64,000 nucleotides of DNA from Apoderus coryli (Eukaryota > Arthropoda > Insecta > Coleoptera > Attelabidae). Shown here one piece after another: positions 45,101 through 58,468 of the stretch (position 1 is the stretch's first letter; each line of letters starts with the position of its first letter). The position numbers and the translations under genes were made by a program. The DNA is taken from assembly GCA_911728435.2 (NCBI GenBank), contig OU452198.1, positions 14,170,001-14,234,000 of the forward strand, read 5' to 3'. The notes under the pieces are model-generated. The model ran no database searches and had not been told where the DNA came from. It saw only the letters and a list, made by a program, of their open reading frames with translations.

Positions 45101-48100
45101 TATGTGTTTTTTTTCGTATGGTTAATATTCTACACTACCTACTTCTATTTAATCGTGCAAAATTTTAAACCGTTTGTGTCATTAGTTTTGAGAGGCCATT
45201 ACATTTTAGAAAATTCGAATTTACCGCGATTTCAATGTCCAGGAGTTACTGTGGCATGGGAGCATAGAAATCTTATATTATATATGTACTCTAGAATGCT
45301 AATTAAATCCAGCCGAATACCAAAAAGTGTAACGGGTATGCAGAGTTTTCTCGAACTACGCATGCTCCTCAGTCACTTATTTTCAGTACAGAGCTGCCAT
45401 ATTTAAAACTATTTTGTCGTTCGCCTTACAGAATTTATGCGACATATCTGTTTTATAAATAAATCCATATGTTGCGTCATACGAAACTGCTTGACAAAAT
45501 CAAATAATTCAATGTTATCGGTAAAATTGTAATACTGTTTAGTTTTCAGCAATATGAACGAAACATTTTTTTCCAAATCTTATTAAATTTAGGAGATTTC
45601 GCAACAGCGTCTATTTTCGCAAATGACATTTCTCGTAGTGGGAATATCTGTCAGAGTCGGCTTCACAACAATTCAGATAGGTTTTATAATTGAATTATGG
45701 GTTTATGCGTGGTATATTTTAATTGTTGATAGATATACCTATTTGTGATTAAAATTGTTTTTAATATTTGTTATTTTGGTTTGGTAGTTTGTTTATTTAA
45801 CAAACAATGAGGTGTATAGTGTTGTGGTGTAAAAATGAAAGTATCATTCCTGGTATTAAATATTTTCAGTAAGTTATTGTTTCGGGTTTCTAACAGTCTC
45901 AGTTTGAGTCAATATGATACCATTGACATGATACTCATTTTTAGCTTGACAAAAAAAAGACATGATGTTTGGATGCGGGCATTGGGATCCTAGTACAGAA
46001 AATGTATGTGATGGGAATGTCATATGCAATAAGCATTTCGCTGCAGAAGATATCATTTGTAGAGAAGACGGCAAGAGGATCACCCTCGTACCCGATGCAG
46101 TTCCCAAACTTTTGTTGAAAAGAAGAGATTATGTAAATGAGAGTGGAAGTTAAATTCTTAATCGTTTGATATCAAGACACTGTTTACTTAAAAGCAGTCA
46201 GTCAAAAATGCATGATATGTATGTCAAGAATATATTTCCTACGTTGTGTAGGTATACAAAGTTCGTTTGAATTCTGTTGTTAAACTGGAATATACTTAAT
46301 TATAGAATCCTCCATGAAATTGCTGAGAATAAAAGTTCTACCAACCATGTTTTGTCACAAAATACTATTGCGAGTAGTACGGAGGATATGGAAGTGGTTT
46401 ACATGGACACGGAAAATATTCGTGAAATCACTGTTTCTTGCACCCCTTCTTTGAAGGCTGTAGAGAGGTAAGAGGCCTAAGGTGGTTGTATAAACAAACA
46501 AATATTATATAATAATAAAATGCATAATTAGAATGCTCAAGTCCTTACGATATTTTCCAATATTAGAATTTTTACTTATTTCTCGTTTCTGCTTAGATTT
46601 ATTATTATTGGGTTGTACCTGTTAGACAATAAAGTATTTATATATTTAATGTAATTTTTTATTTCTTAAATTCCTTTATTCCATTTTTTTATTTGAATTA
46701 CCAAATGGTAAAATTTAATTTTAAATATACCTATAACAGTAATATTACATTTAATCAAAGCCGGTCCTGTTGAAAAATAAGTGACTGGTGATCATGCGCA
46801 TTATGGACAGCTCTACACTTTTGGTTACATTTTTGTACTACGGGATTATCATTCTAGAGTATATATATATATATATATAATATAAGATTTCTGTGCATGG
46901 GAGCCGATTTAGCGGGAGATAGCAGTATTTTTTTGCGCATATCACAATATGCAGTTAACTGGTATACGTGCGTCGTACATTAAACCAGTTTTAGCCTGAG
47001 TTGCGAGTTAAAGGGTTTATGTAAGACACTATCTAGTTTCTAAATAGCAAAACATCCCAAAATAGTAAAAAATGGAGTTAGCAGGTTAACACATTTAGCC
47101 GACGACATGACTTAGATGGTGGGACACCTGTACGATATTTTATTAAAATAAAGCGGCGAAATATGCTACATGTCATAGCTTTTTTTCCAATAAATAATTG
47201 TATCTAATAATAGATCTTCAATGAAAATATAAATATGTTAAATGGATGTTTATTCTTTCTTGTTTATTTTGATCATTTCAGGAATTCCTACGTCAAGTTG
47301 ATATTCTTTATGGAAGTATATCATCGTCAACAAGAAATTTCAGTAAGATAACATGGATAACATATCCATCAAATGAAAGTTTACTAACGGCTTATTGGCT
47401 GAATCCTGATAGTATACCTGTAGCTGTCATTTTTAAAAATGGTCCTACTAATGGAGCATTAAGGTAAATATGTTCTTTTTATTGTTCCCCGGATGTAGAA
47501 AAATTAATGAATTACATTAAATTTTAGTTACGAAATTCGCACCAATCCTTCAATGTTTGCTACTCCACCTACAAATGTTTTATTCAGTTCACCTGCTAAT
47601 TGTCGAAAAAGTGACACTCTCTGGTCGAACGTTCCAGGTGTTCCAACGCCCGTATTACCAATGAATATAGAAATGGGTGACAATTGTCCCATTAATCAGT
47701 ATTATTACTCTGGGTTTGTGGCTTTGCAAGCTTTGCTGGATTACACAAAAATTAGGGTGAGTGCAAAATTGGTAATTAATTAAGCAGAACCATTTCATTA
47801 CACTAACGAGAATGCGTCTTTCGCCTCTACTGTTTTAATTAGTTCGATGCATAATCAACTAAAGAACCACCTCACCACCTTTACAAAATTTACTTTTCCC
47901 TCTGAGGAATGCGAAATTGTAGATAGGTATTACCAAGCTCTAAAATTAATGATTATCAAAATTTTACTAACATATCTGATGATCCTGGCTTTGGAAACTT
48001 CATCATCAAATTATTAAAATCAAAGTTACTAATAAATCTTCTCTGTATCTATTTGAATTTTAACTCATGAATAATATCATTAACACCTCTACTAAAGGAC

Positions 48101-51100
48101 AAAGGGCTTTATTTGTAACGTCATGAACAAGAGTCAGAACACACTAATAACAGTCAGGAAATTTACTATGGATACTAATCTATCTAATTTAACTAAAATT
48201 ATCTCACTGGTTTTAGAGTCCTGTTCAGAAACCCACAAGCCACACAAAACCATCTGAAACAAAATGTTGTTCAATAACTACACTAGAAGCACTAGGTACA
48301 AAATTTGTCCGGTGAATTGCATTAATCCCGTTTAAACTAATTCATCAGATTTCGGAAATCGAGAAAGACGAACACTAACACCTTTCGCGTGATTTCCTTT
48401 ACAATTTACCACGCAACAACGAATCGGCATTTTAAAACTTTTAGACACAAGAGAAATATTCACTTTACTACGGAATTATAATAGGTAATCAATAAATGTC
48501 CATAATAAAAAATCAATACCATAACAACAATGGCGGACTGACGGCGACGACGTTGCCAAACTTACTCTCAACATTTTCAATTCTAAAAAATAATTAGACG
48601 CGGTATTTCAAAACAAAATAGTTTCTTATTATTTGTTGGAATTAATAATAGTATAATATACATCGTAATATATAGAATATAACACACGCATAGAGTATTA
48701 GAGTTTAAACTTGTTCCTCTACAAGAGACAAATTCCATGAACAGACAACGCCGTGGACAAGAATCATGTCGATAGTATTAAATGGGTACCTGGCATAATG
48801 TATAGGTATTGTCTGGCAAATTGATCTGTAACAGCGCGGCGTCGGTAAGGGGAATGCAGTTGTAATAAAACATGACTGATTTCATTCATAAAATTTCCAG
48901 CGGCGTGCGTTGTAAAAGTAAATTAATTAATAAACATTTATGTGTTACTAAAAAATTACATTTAATGAAAAGTTCTTCACGTGTTTGATAAAAGCACCTA
49001 CTGCTATTAAGCTATAATACCCAAGAAGTATTTTATTTAATTATTTATTTTAAATATGTACTAAAGTTTGCATACCAAAAATGAAAAAAAAAAAACGTTC
49101 TTATGAAAAACAAAAACATTCTAAAACAACTTAACGAAATAAATTAAATACTTTGATAATTTTGCTTCATTTAAACAAAAAAATCTAAAACAACTTAACA
49201 CTGATCGAAAATAATTAAAATATCTTGGATCTTTTTGTTGCTTTAAGTCACGTTCAGAAACTATAATTAACTGTTCTAAAAATTTCGATTAAATAGAACG
49301 ATCATAATTAATATTACTTTATAGAAGGTGGCAATCTGTTAGATTTCGTCAACTTGAGCATCATCATTATCAGTCTCGCTGTCGTCATCTTGTCCTAAAG
49401 TTATTATAATGAGTTCAATTTCCCCCAAAATTCTTCTTCCAACTCCTTAACATGTCGGCAAAAACTATTCCAATCATTACTGGATATTAAGAACTTCTTT
49501 TAATGTAGTTAGGTTGAAATTTCCGGTTGGATTGCGGGTTCTTTTATATTTAATTTAAGTTTTGCGTAAGTTAACTCTATTGGGTTTAACTCGCACATTA
49601 TAAGAGAAGTTTTTTTTTTTAAATTGAACTACCCTGATTTTTTTAGCCAATAAAATTGCATATTTTTGTTCCTTTTAAATGATATACGACAATTAATACT
49701 TTTAGTTTTAGAAATATCAAAAATCGAGAGCGGTATTGAACAATTTATTGTTACGAGGATTTTTGGACACTCTGTAATTTTGGTATAGTGTTAACTTCTG
49801 TCACGATTATGTTGTTAATCTTTAAAATACCAAAATTCTAAGTAGATTCAATAAAAATTTCCAGTTTTGATGCCTCAATAAACAACAAACAATGTGTAAG
49901 CTTTTAACCATTTTGAAATTAGCGGAATTATGTACATTCAGAAAGAATACTAATGTTATAGCTCAGTCCGAATGAATCCCAATATGCTATTCCAAATTTT
50001 TACGGTTCGATTCAAGTTTTACGAGCGGTTTCAAATATAGAGGAGCAAAGAACTAAAATAAGTTTTATTAATCTGTATTAAAGTAATGCAAAATTACTTA
50101 CCATTATAATCTTGTATCACTTCCAGTCACCGACTTTAATTAAAAGGAAATATTTAATTGGATGACCCTTTTGTCAATAATTTATCGAAAACCTTATTAG
50201 AGAATAAAACGCATAATTTTGTGGGCTAAAACAACTAATTTAATAATTAAAACTAATTAAAGAAAATAAATAACAACAAGAAATAAATATGTATAAATAA
50301 AAGAAAGACGATAAAACAATTAAGCGATAATGAAAATTTAGGAGAAATCTTAATCATTACTTGTACAACTTAAAAATAGGAAAATTAATATAATTCGAAT
50401 AATTATATTAATTCCTTGAGTTGAGTGATCACACTGTCACTATAACATCTGGTTATCGTTTCAATACATGCTTTTATCTTTGGGCTCACCCATAAACATA
50501 AACTGTATATTCTCGATTAGAAAAAAATGTTGAAAAAGATGTTGTAAAACCTATATCAATAGAAGATAAGATAAATAGAAAACATACCCTCAAACTTTAT
50601 GACTAAAAGGAGAATTTAGAACATTTGTATACAATCTACTTAAATAATATTCCCAAACTATAAAACTCAGACACAAATACAGGGTAGGACAAAAGTAAAT
50701 TCCATTGCCCGTCTTATTACAAGCTTATATTTCTACAAGAACAAAGAAAAATTGTTTTGATAATTTGAAAAAATAGTCCATTCTTAAGTGGAGTTGTGTA
50801 TTTATATGATGAAATAAAATGATGAATAATAGTCTAAAATTTCCATTGAGGCCACTCTATGGAAAATGTTTTTGTTCTTTTTATGATTTAAAAATTAACA
50901 TTCTTATCCTATCCTATCTTTCTTTCTTTTTATATATCATGATGTTTTTCAATTTAATATGTAATCGTCCAACCACTTTAACAGAAATCAGAAAATAAGT
51001 ACTTGGGTTGACGTTTATTAAGAAATAACTAATAACTAAGAACAATATTTTAAGTTTCTCTTATTACCACGGATGATGGAACTAGTTTGAAGTTCCGAAA

Positions 51101-54100
51101 CATGTTTGGATATAGTTAGGATTTCTATTAAATTTATTTTGTGAATATTAGACTTTTATTTCATCATATAAATTGTTTTGAATCTAAAACACTAAAGTAA
51201 CAGAACACTAAATATACAATAATAATTTGATAGAATATTTGATAATATTGCAACTCAAACACGACAACAAAAGTATAAATAACACCACTCTGCCACTGGC
51301 TGATTCAATATTACTACGAGGGGTGGCAACAATTGCGGGGAAGAACTAAGTTTCAACCAATTGCGACTTGAACACCCGCATGCGTTGTCACAGATTCGTT
51401 TGCCAAGCAATACATTATTATCATACAGAATGATTTGACTCTGGACTATGACGCCACACAAATTTTCGAGGGCAAGAGTGGTGTCCTTTAGTAGAGGTGC
51501 TACTGATATCTATGCCTCATCATTTTTTAGAGTTGATTAAGAAATGTAGTTGTTTTTTTTTTTTAATTTTAGATAGATACAGGATTAAATATGGAGATGC
51601 CGAAAATTTATTTGGAAATGTTTCCCAAAACCGCATTTACTGGTAATTGGTTGGTTTTAGTTCGTGTTGTCATACCATTATATATGGTGATAGCCTTGTC
51701 ACAATTTGTTGCCTATCTGTTGATATTAATTGTTGGTGAAAAGGAAACTAAAATAAAAGAAGGGATGAAAATTATGGGCTTAAGAGATTCAGTATTTTGG
51801 TATGTACAATTTTGGTTAACTATTAAATATATTTATGCCTATGTTATATAAACAGTGCCCTGTGACTTAATGGTCATAGCTTAAAGTAGTATCCCTAGGA
51901 TAGTCCCTGCCCTAGATAGTCGAAATAGCCAACGTTTTGTTGAAATGTACCTCGCACGCCATTATGTATTATTGTTTATTTTACACACATTTAGGGCAAA
52001 TCTAATGTGTTAACACCGTATGGAATTTTTTTATTTAAAATGTATTCGTATAGAAATAATTGTGTCCCCTCAACTTATGTTGGAAAGAAAGCGGAAACAT
52101 AATTTTAACGAGAAATATGGAAATATTGAGTCGACTAGGTGAGGATACAATTGTGTCTAAATTGTGTTTACGATTCAAAATTAACACAACTTTAAACACA
52201 AATATTATGTGTCGACATCAATTCGGCACTTTTGTGTCCGTGTTCGAACACAATTTGCTTCTTGGGTATTCATAATAAATAATTATTGTAGTTAGCCTTG
52301 AATATACATAGATGTCTTCTAGATTTAAAATATGGTAAGCTAAATTGTACATGTGGAAAAAAAAGTTACACTAGTTGCTTTGATGTTTTAGTTTTCAATC
52401 CTGTTAAAACTATTAGAAAATTTTGCTTGGAAACATAAAGATGGTCGATTTCTTCCAGTCCGCACCGGGATTTTTTAAGTCGCTAATGCATCTGTGGTTG
52501 AAGAATGTTCAGAAAAATTTCAATAAATTATACAGGGTACTTCTGTAGTTATGACTTAAAAAATAAATGAAAAAATGCGAAAACCCTGTATCTTTTTCAT
52601 TAAAGCAAGTAGATCTCTAAAACATGGAATTTTTAGACACAGTTCGGCGTCCGTAATCTTTGTTTACCGTATGTCCATTTCAGTACGGAACACCCTGTAT
52701 AATGTTGATTTAGATCTATTTTTCCTTTCACATAAAGTGTTAATAGCTTTTTCAAATATCTACTTATCTAAGATTTTCTTTTTAATTTCAGGATATCTTG
52801 GTTCATTATCTACGCAGTATTTCTATTCTTCCTCACAATTGTGTGTTGTTTGTTGTTATTTGGTTTGCCAGTATTTAGTAATACCAGTTACATCTTGATA
52901 TTTATTTTGATCTTTTTGTATTCACTTACGATCATATTGTTTGCATTTATGATAACGCCATTTTTCAATAAAGCAAGGGTAAGTAAATTTTCTAAAATAT
53001 TTATTTTGTGTATATTAAATACAACAACTACATTATCTATTAAGCCATCCTAGGCGAGATATCTAATAGACATCATATCTATATCACTAGCTTTATCCAT
53101 TTTTGGAAAAACTAAAACATTTAAAGAAGTAATCCATGCAATGCACTGCAATTTCATTACGAAAAAAAAACACAATCGTCAGTGTCCTCGTCACAATTTT
53201 ATATAAACAAAAAATATTTTACATACAAGGAACATAGGAGTTTGCTTACTCCATCATCCGCTTATCTCAACAAAGCATCCCAACATTGAAACTACTAAAT
53301 CGTACACCACAACAGACTCCTAAAAAAAATTAATTTAACGGAAGTTTGATTGTTGGGATGTTATGTTGAGATAGTTAGTCTGATGATGGAGTAAACAAGT
53401 CCCCTGTATGCTAAAAGTTAATTTAAAAATAATGGAGGCGATGCACAGTGGTACAAAATCCCGAAAAGCTGGCCAAAATCTTAATTTCACCTTGATTTAA
53501 ACAAGATTTTGTATAATAGGCTTTTATAATTACAGATTACAAAAAAAGTGGTGAATTTAGAAAACTTTTAGAAAACTTGCTTAAACAACTTAAATTTAAT
53601 TACCAACAAAAATCATTTCAAAACTGAAAAATAATAATAGAGAGGCCAAAATATACAGGGTGATTTATGGTTGATGTTGGGTTCGACGATTATTAAGAGA
53701 CATATTTACGATCATCCTAAAAATTTGGTTACTTATATATATTACCCAAAGATTTTTATATTTTTGCCTAGTTACAGGGTAGGTAATCGCAATTGACCTT
53801 AATGTGAACTATACTTTTTCAAATGATATATCATGCTCCTATAGGTAAAAGTAATGAGGAAAAAGTTTACAATTCTTTCCACGGCTGGTTTGCCGAACCA
53901 ATTGATATATTGATTTTTGGAAAGTCTTGTTTCAATTAGCAATGAAAAAGCTTCATCCTCAGAAAGTGTTCTCTCTTGAACCGAATTAATTGATTTTCTG
54001 TACTTGGACGGTTTAGTAGGTGTAACAAACGTAATTTCATGTAAAACATATGCAGAATCCAATTTTCCCTCAGCTCTTAACTTCATATGTGTTGCATACG

Positions 54101-57100
54101 TTAGTTCATTGCTACTTCTTACTTTACGAATTTCCTCAGTTTTTCTCCGCATTGTTCTCTCACTAGATTCGGAAAAAGAGCATGAAGGACAACCACTTCT
54201 AGGAGTACTCGAAATTGGTTTCTGCTTATCGTCATTGATCACGATAGTCATTTCGTTTAGCCAGTTTTGAAATTTGCCTAAAAACTTATCCTCGGTTCGG
54301 TGCACTTCATGTTTATTTTTTGTACGGTATTACGTAAATAAGTTTTATCACTCTCAGTTAATTCAAAATCGCACTTATATTTTCTATTAATTTCGTTTTG
54401 CACAATGTCACATATGTCCTTGATATTTTGATTCAAGTGGCCCTTTATTAAAAAAAGAGCGAAAATGCTCCGATATTTCGTGCATTTAGGTTTTAAAAAA
54501 AATTCCAAAGGCAGAGTGGCAGCTAGTGGCAGACAAATATCACTTTTCTTGAATAAGTAGACAACAATAATCAATATCTAACAAGAGTTGTTGCGGAATT
54601 CCGTGGAATTTTTTTTGTATCTCTACCAAAATAAATAATATGTTCTTGAAAGGTTTAACTTTTTCTTGTATTTTGTCCTTAAATTATTAATTAGTAATAA
54701 ATAATTAATTATTATTACTTGCATATTCGAATACTACGTACCTTTCCCTACTTCAGCCATTTTGTTTTATTAAAAATGAATTAAATCTACACTTTTTTAC
54801 GTACTCGCAAACTAAAGCCTATTTTTAAGCGCGTGCGTATTTAACGATCCCACTTGTTCGAGAGTCACTTTCGTACTGCGTATCGCGGCAGGTCCTTGAC
54901 CTTGAGACGTATGTTTAACGCTACGCGATACTCTAGTATGTTGCCGAACTTATGTAATTGTAAAAATCCGCATTTTTAGAAAAACTTTATTAATGGTTTT
55001 GGCCAGCTATTTAGACTTTTGTACCACTGTGCGATGGTTGGACTTTTTTCGTAATTGACTTTTAGTTACTAGACGAAATTTCATTTTGTAAAAAATGAGA
55101 TTTGCCATTAGTATTAAACAGAGACATTTAAACAAAAAACACAACTGTTTACATTTTGTCCAAATCATACACAGATTGCAATAGAAATCCGTGATGACAA
55201 ATTTCTGCTGCGGCCCGCCTGTGTCCGTAAATGCAATATCAATTATTAAGTGTGAGCGTATCTAGCAGTGTTCCAGGAACACGGGTCCTGGCCACGAAGG
55301 GGAGTATTTCAAAAAGGGAAGCGGTTAGCAAGAGACCATTCAGGACCATGCACGACAAAAAAAAGCCAACTAGACCTTGTACCATTCTACTATTTTTGGC
55401 GTGTAAAATATACACATTTGTATTTACAAATGATTCATATGGTTTATTTAAACCATATGAATCTGTGCAATACCTTCCGATTGAATATCTCCTCCATATT
55501 CCCACCCCACTCCACTCCAAAACAGAACGCACACGAACAAACTTATTGTGGGTCAGGGATAATATTGCAACTGCGAATAAGGGAGCACGGCCGTCAGCGC
55601 AGCGCTAAGGAAGAAGAATATAAATTGGGGGTTCCCCGCGCGTCTGTTTGACATTATGTGGTATTTTATTTTAACCAGTTAAGAATATTAGGTTAAATGT
55701 TTATTCAATATTTAGCTAATTCATAGCAAAATGAGGACATAATAAACAAATGTAAATCTGGGGCACAAAAACGTAAAACACAAGAAGAGGCCGTGATAAA
55801 AAAGAAATACCTTCCAAATATTACAAGTTTTTTGGCCTAGTATCTTACTACAACTGCTTCAACTTTACCAGAGAACAACTAAGGGAGAGAATATAATCTC
55901 TGTCTTGCCGTCTTTGATCTCATTCAGCTTGTGGCCGCCATGTTGAAAGAGTAGAAAACAGGGCCTGTGTATAATTACTGTTATTATCGGGATATTTTAC
56001 CTGCTAATTACTTAATCCTGTCTTCAAAATGAGCAGCACACAATCTCTAGCTACTCAAATTTTTACTAGCCTAAGATCTTCACGGCCCGAACCAACCATG
56101 CAAATTTCAGCTCTATAGAACATAAAACACTGGGTATTATACCATAAAATACAACTACGCATAATATAAGATTACAGGAATGTACTTTGTTATATTATGC
56201 ACAATAATAATATGTATTATGCAGCTTTTTCAAAATTATGCAGAAAAACACTAAAAGGCATACAAAATGCAAAATATGCAATATATGAACTTTGCAAAAA
56301 AGCCCTTCTTTAGATACATGTTTCGTTTAAACCTACATCCTCAGTCATAAACCTAATCATATAAAAAATATTCGATAAGATTTAATTATTAGTCAGAGTT
56401 TACCCAGTCTGGATGGTTCACAATAATTAGCATTATAATAATTGTAGTTATTTAGTTAACACGTTAAAAAAATTCAAAATACAAGAATACACATTCTTGA
56501 TTATATTATACATAATATAAGGAGAAAGGTTACTCATTGATTTTAGGGATGTCTTATATTATTGCTGAAAAAAATGAAACGTATAATAATTGCAGAATTG
56601 TTCATAATAATATTCTATGTTATTTACTAATTAACAGAAGATTTAGCTTATTCTACGAACTTCTGATGCAACCGACTAGAAGAACGAAATGTTTGTGAAA
56701 TATAAAATACTTGTCTTTGATATTTTAGACTGCTGGCATATTGGGAAATTTCGCAGTAACATTATTAAGTCTCTTGTATTTTATACAAGTTTTTGTAGCT
56801 GAGTCTAATACAGCTGTTTTATGGATAGTTTCACTAATCAGCCCATCAGGTTTTGCGCTGGCTATGGATAAGGTAAGATTTGACTGAATTTCACAGTAAT
56901 TAACTAGTAAACCATCTAAGCTTTTTTTGTTTTTTGTTATAATATTATCTCTATTAAGTTTTATAATATATCAAGAGGTTAATACACCAACACTGAGAGG
57001 TTTTCATCGAAATTGTGAATAATTCTATAGAAGAGACGGGTCTATAAGCAATGCAAACAAGACATCGAAAGAAGTTATTACCAGTGTGCTCTCTGCACCA

Positions 57101-58436
57101 TTATAACATATTTTTAAGCAAATTCCTGAGTCTTCGACGTTTCCTATGTTTGCTGGCAAACAGTAAGAGTTACGCCTATCCTAAAATCAGGGAAGTCTGA
57201 TGTGATTAGCAACTACAGGCCAACTTCCCTTCTTTGTAACTTCTCTAAAGTCTGTGATTTTACATTTATCCAACAGACCGTCAGTTTAATATTTAGCGCA
57301 AATAAAATGTTGGGTTTCATTTTTAGAAATTTTCGGATCTTGAAAGATATTTTCACGGTTACGCTTTTGTTAGTTCTAAACTGAAATTTGTCGCAATTAT
57401 ATGGATCCGATATATAATGCTCATGTTAGATCCTTGGAGTCGATTAGGTGACGTTTCCTTAAATACCTAGCCTATAAAGTCGACAATGTTTATCCTTCAT
57501 GGGGAGTAGAGCATGCGTCTTTGCTCCTGCGTTTTAATGAACCTTCTCTCTTAACTAGAAGCAACATTTACGCACTCAAGTTTTTATGCAAGTTATTGCA
57601 CTGTGCTGTTGATTGCCCATATCTGTTGGCATGTATTAGATTTCACGTTCCGCGATTGGGTACTCGACATGTAGTGCTGTTCACTGTGGGCCCAGCAAGG
57701 ATTAATATTTTGCTATACAAAGTGTATAATATGTATAATATTTTCACAGAATCCTTGCCCTGATTGTATATCAGATGATCAGATGAAAACATAAATATTT
57801 GCAAACGATAGAATTGACGTTAGATTCTGACAGTTTCCATATGAAATTTAAATGTCATCTCGTTTGGATCACTCGATATTATGTCGACCGGAAAATCTAG
57901 CTTGCGAGATCCAGGAGTTGACATTTTCATATTTCTGTCGACATTTGGTAATGTCACATGCGACATTCTATAATCTTGATTCGAGAATAGACCCGCAGGT
58001 GTTAAATTTTCAATCAATTTACAAACGAAAAGCAAAAATAAGGGTTAAAAATGATTTTATATTTGGATTGTAATTTTGCAGGCTGTTATAATGGATATGA
58101 GCGGCGAAGGCGTGAATTTTCACAATATTTGGTCGGGCCCTGGTATACCATTCGCCGGAAGTCTTATTATGATGGTATTAGACATATTTATCTATGGTTT
58201 ATTAGCATATTATCTCGACAGTGTGGTGCCAAGTAAGTGTATGAAGTCGTATACATTTTGATAAAAAAGACAATGAAAGAACTGAAAGAAGGTTGTTCAT
58301 GGCCCAATAATAGAACCAATTAGTATCCCTATAGGAATCCCGCCATTTTTGCCGCAAGTCAAAGAGTCCAAACAAATCACTTTATTTTATTAACAAACAT
58401 TTTATCCGGTATCTAACCTACACAAAATTTAGACGG

Positions 58437-58468
<32 letters not shown>

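Larger units (their letters stand above)
38842..47281 (+). other. ABCA intron 2 (8.4 kb)
   Basis: Phase-0 intron, GTAATT..TTTCAG. Recognised contents, listed separately: two mariner pieces, a fold-back element with hammerhead-like motifs, repeat copy B with a nested insertion, an inverted repeat, and the THAP-carrying TIR element. Between 40796-41577, 41979-43044 and 46905-47281 I see no further nameable feature, apart from a C11-12 run near 42500 and a TTCCGGTTATACCGGAAGT palindrome near 41050. Confidence 0.8.
52979..56728 (+). other. ABCA intron 6 (3.75 kb)
   Basis: Holds the Transib element (53444-55031), a hAT 5' fragment (55264-55850), a dispersed repeat (55866-55993) and a hammerhead-like motif (56320-56344). 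Around 53230 and 53375-53400, AGTTTGCTTACTCCATCATC is repeated inverted with GATGATGGAGTAAACAAGTC, a small fold-back element of about 180 bp. Nothing else recognised. Confidence 0.7.

Noticed and set aside
55231..55651. Overlapping 125- and 127-codon plus-strand frames as a host gene
   Set aside because: No recognisable domain, overlapping frames on both strands, and the region looks like the GC-richer 5' part of a hAT element.
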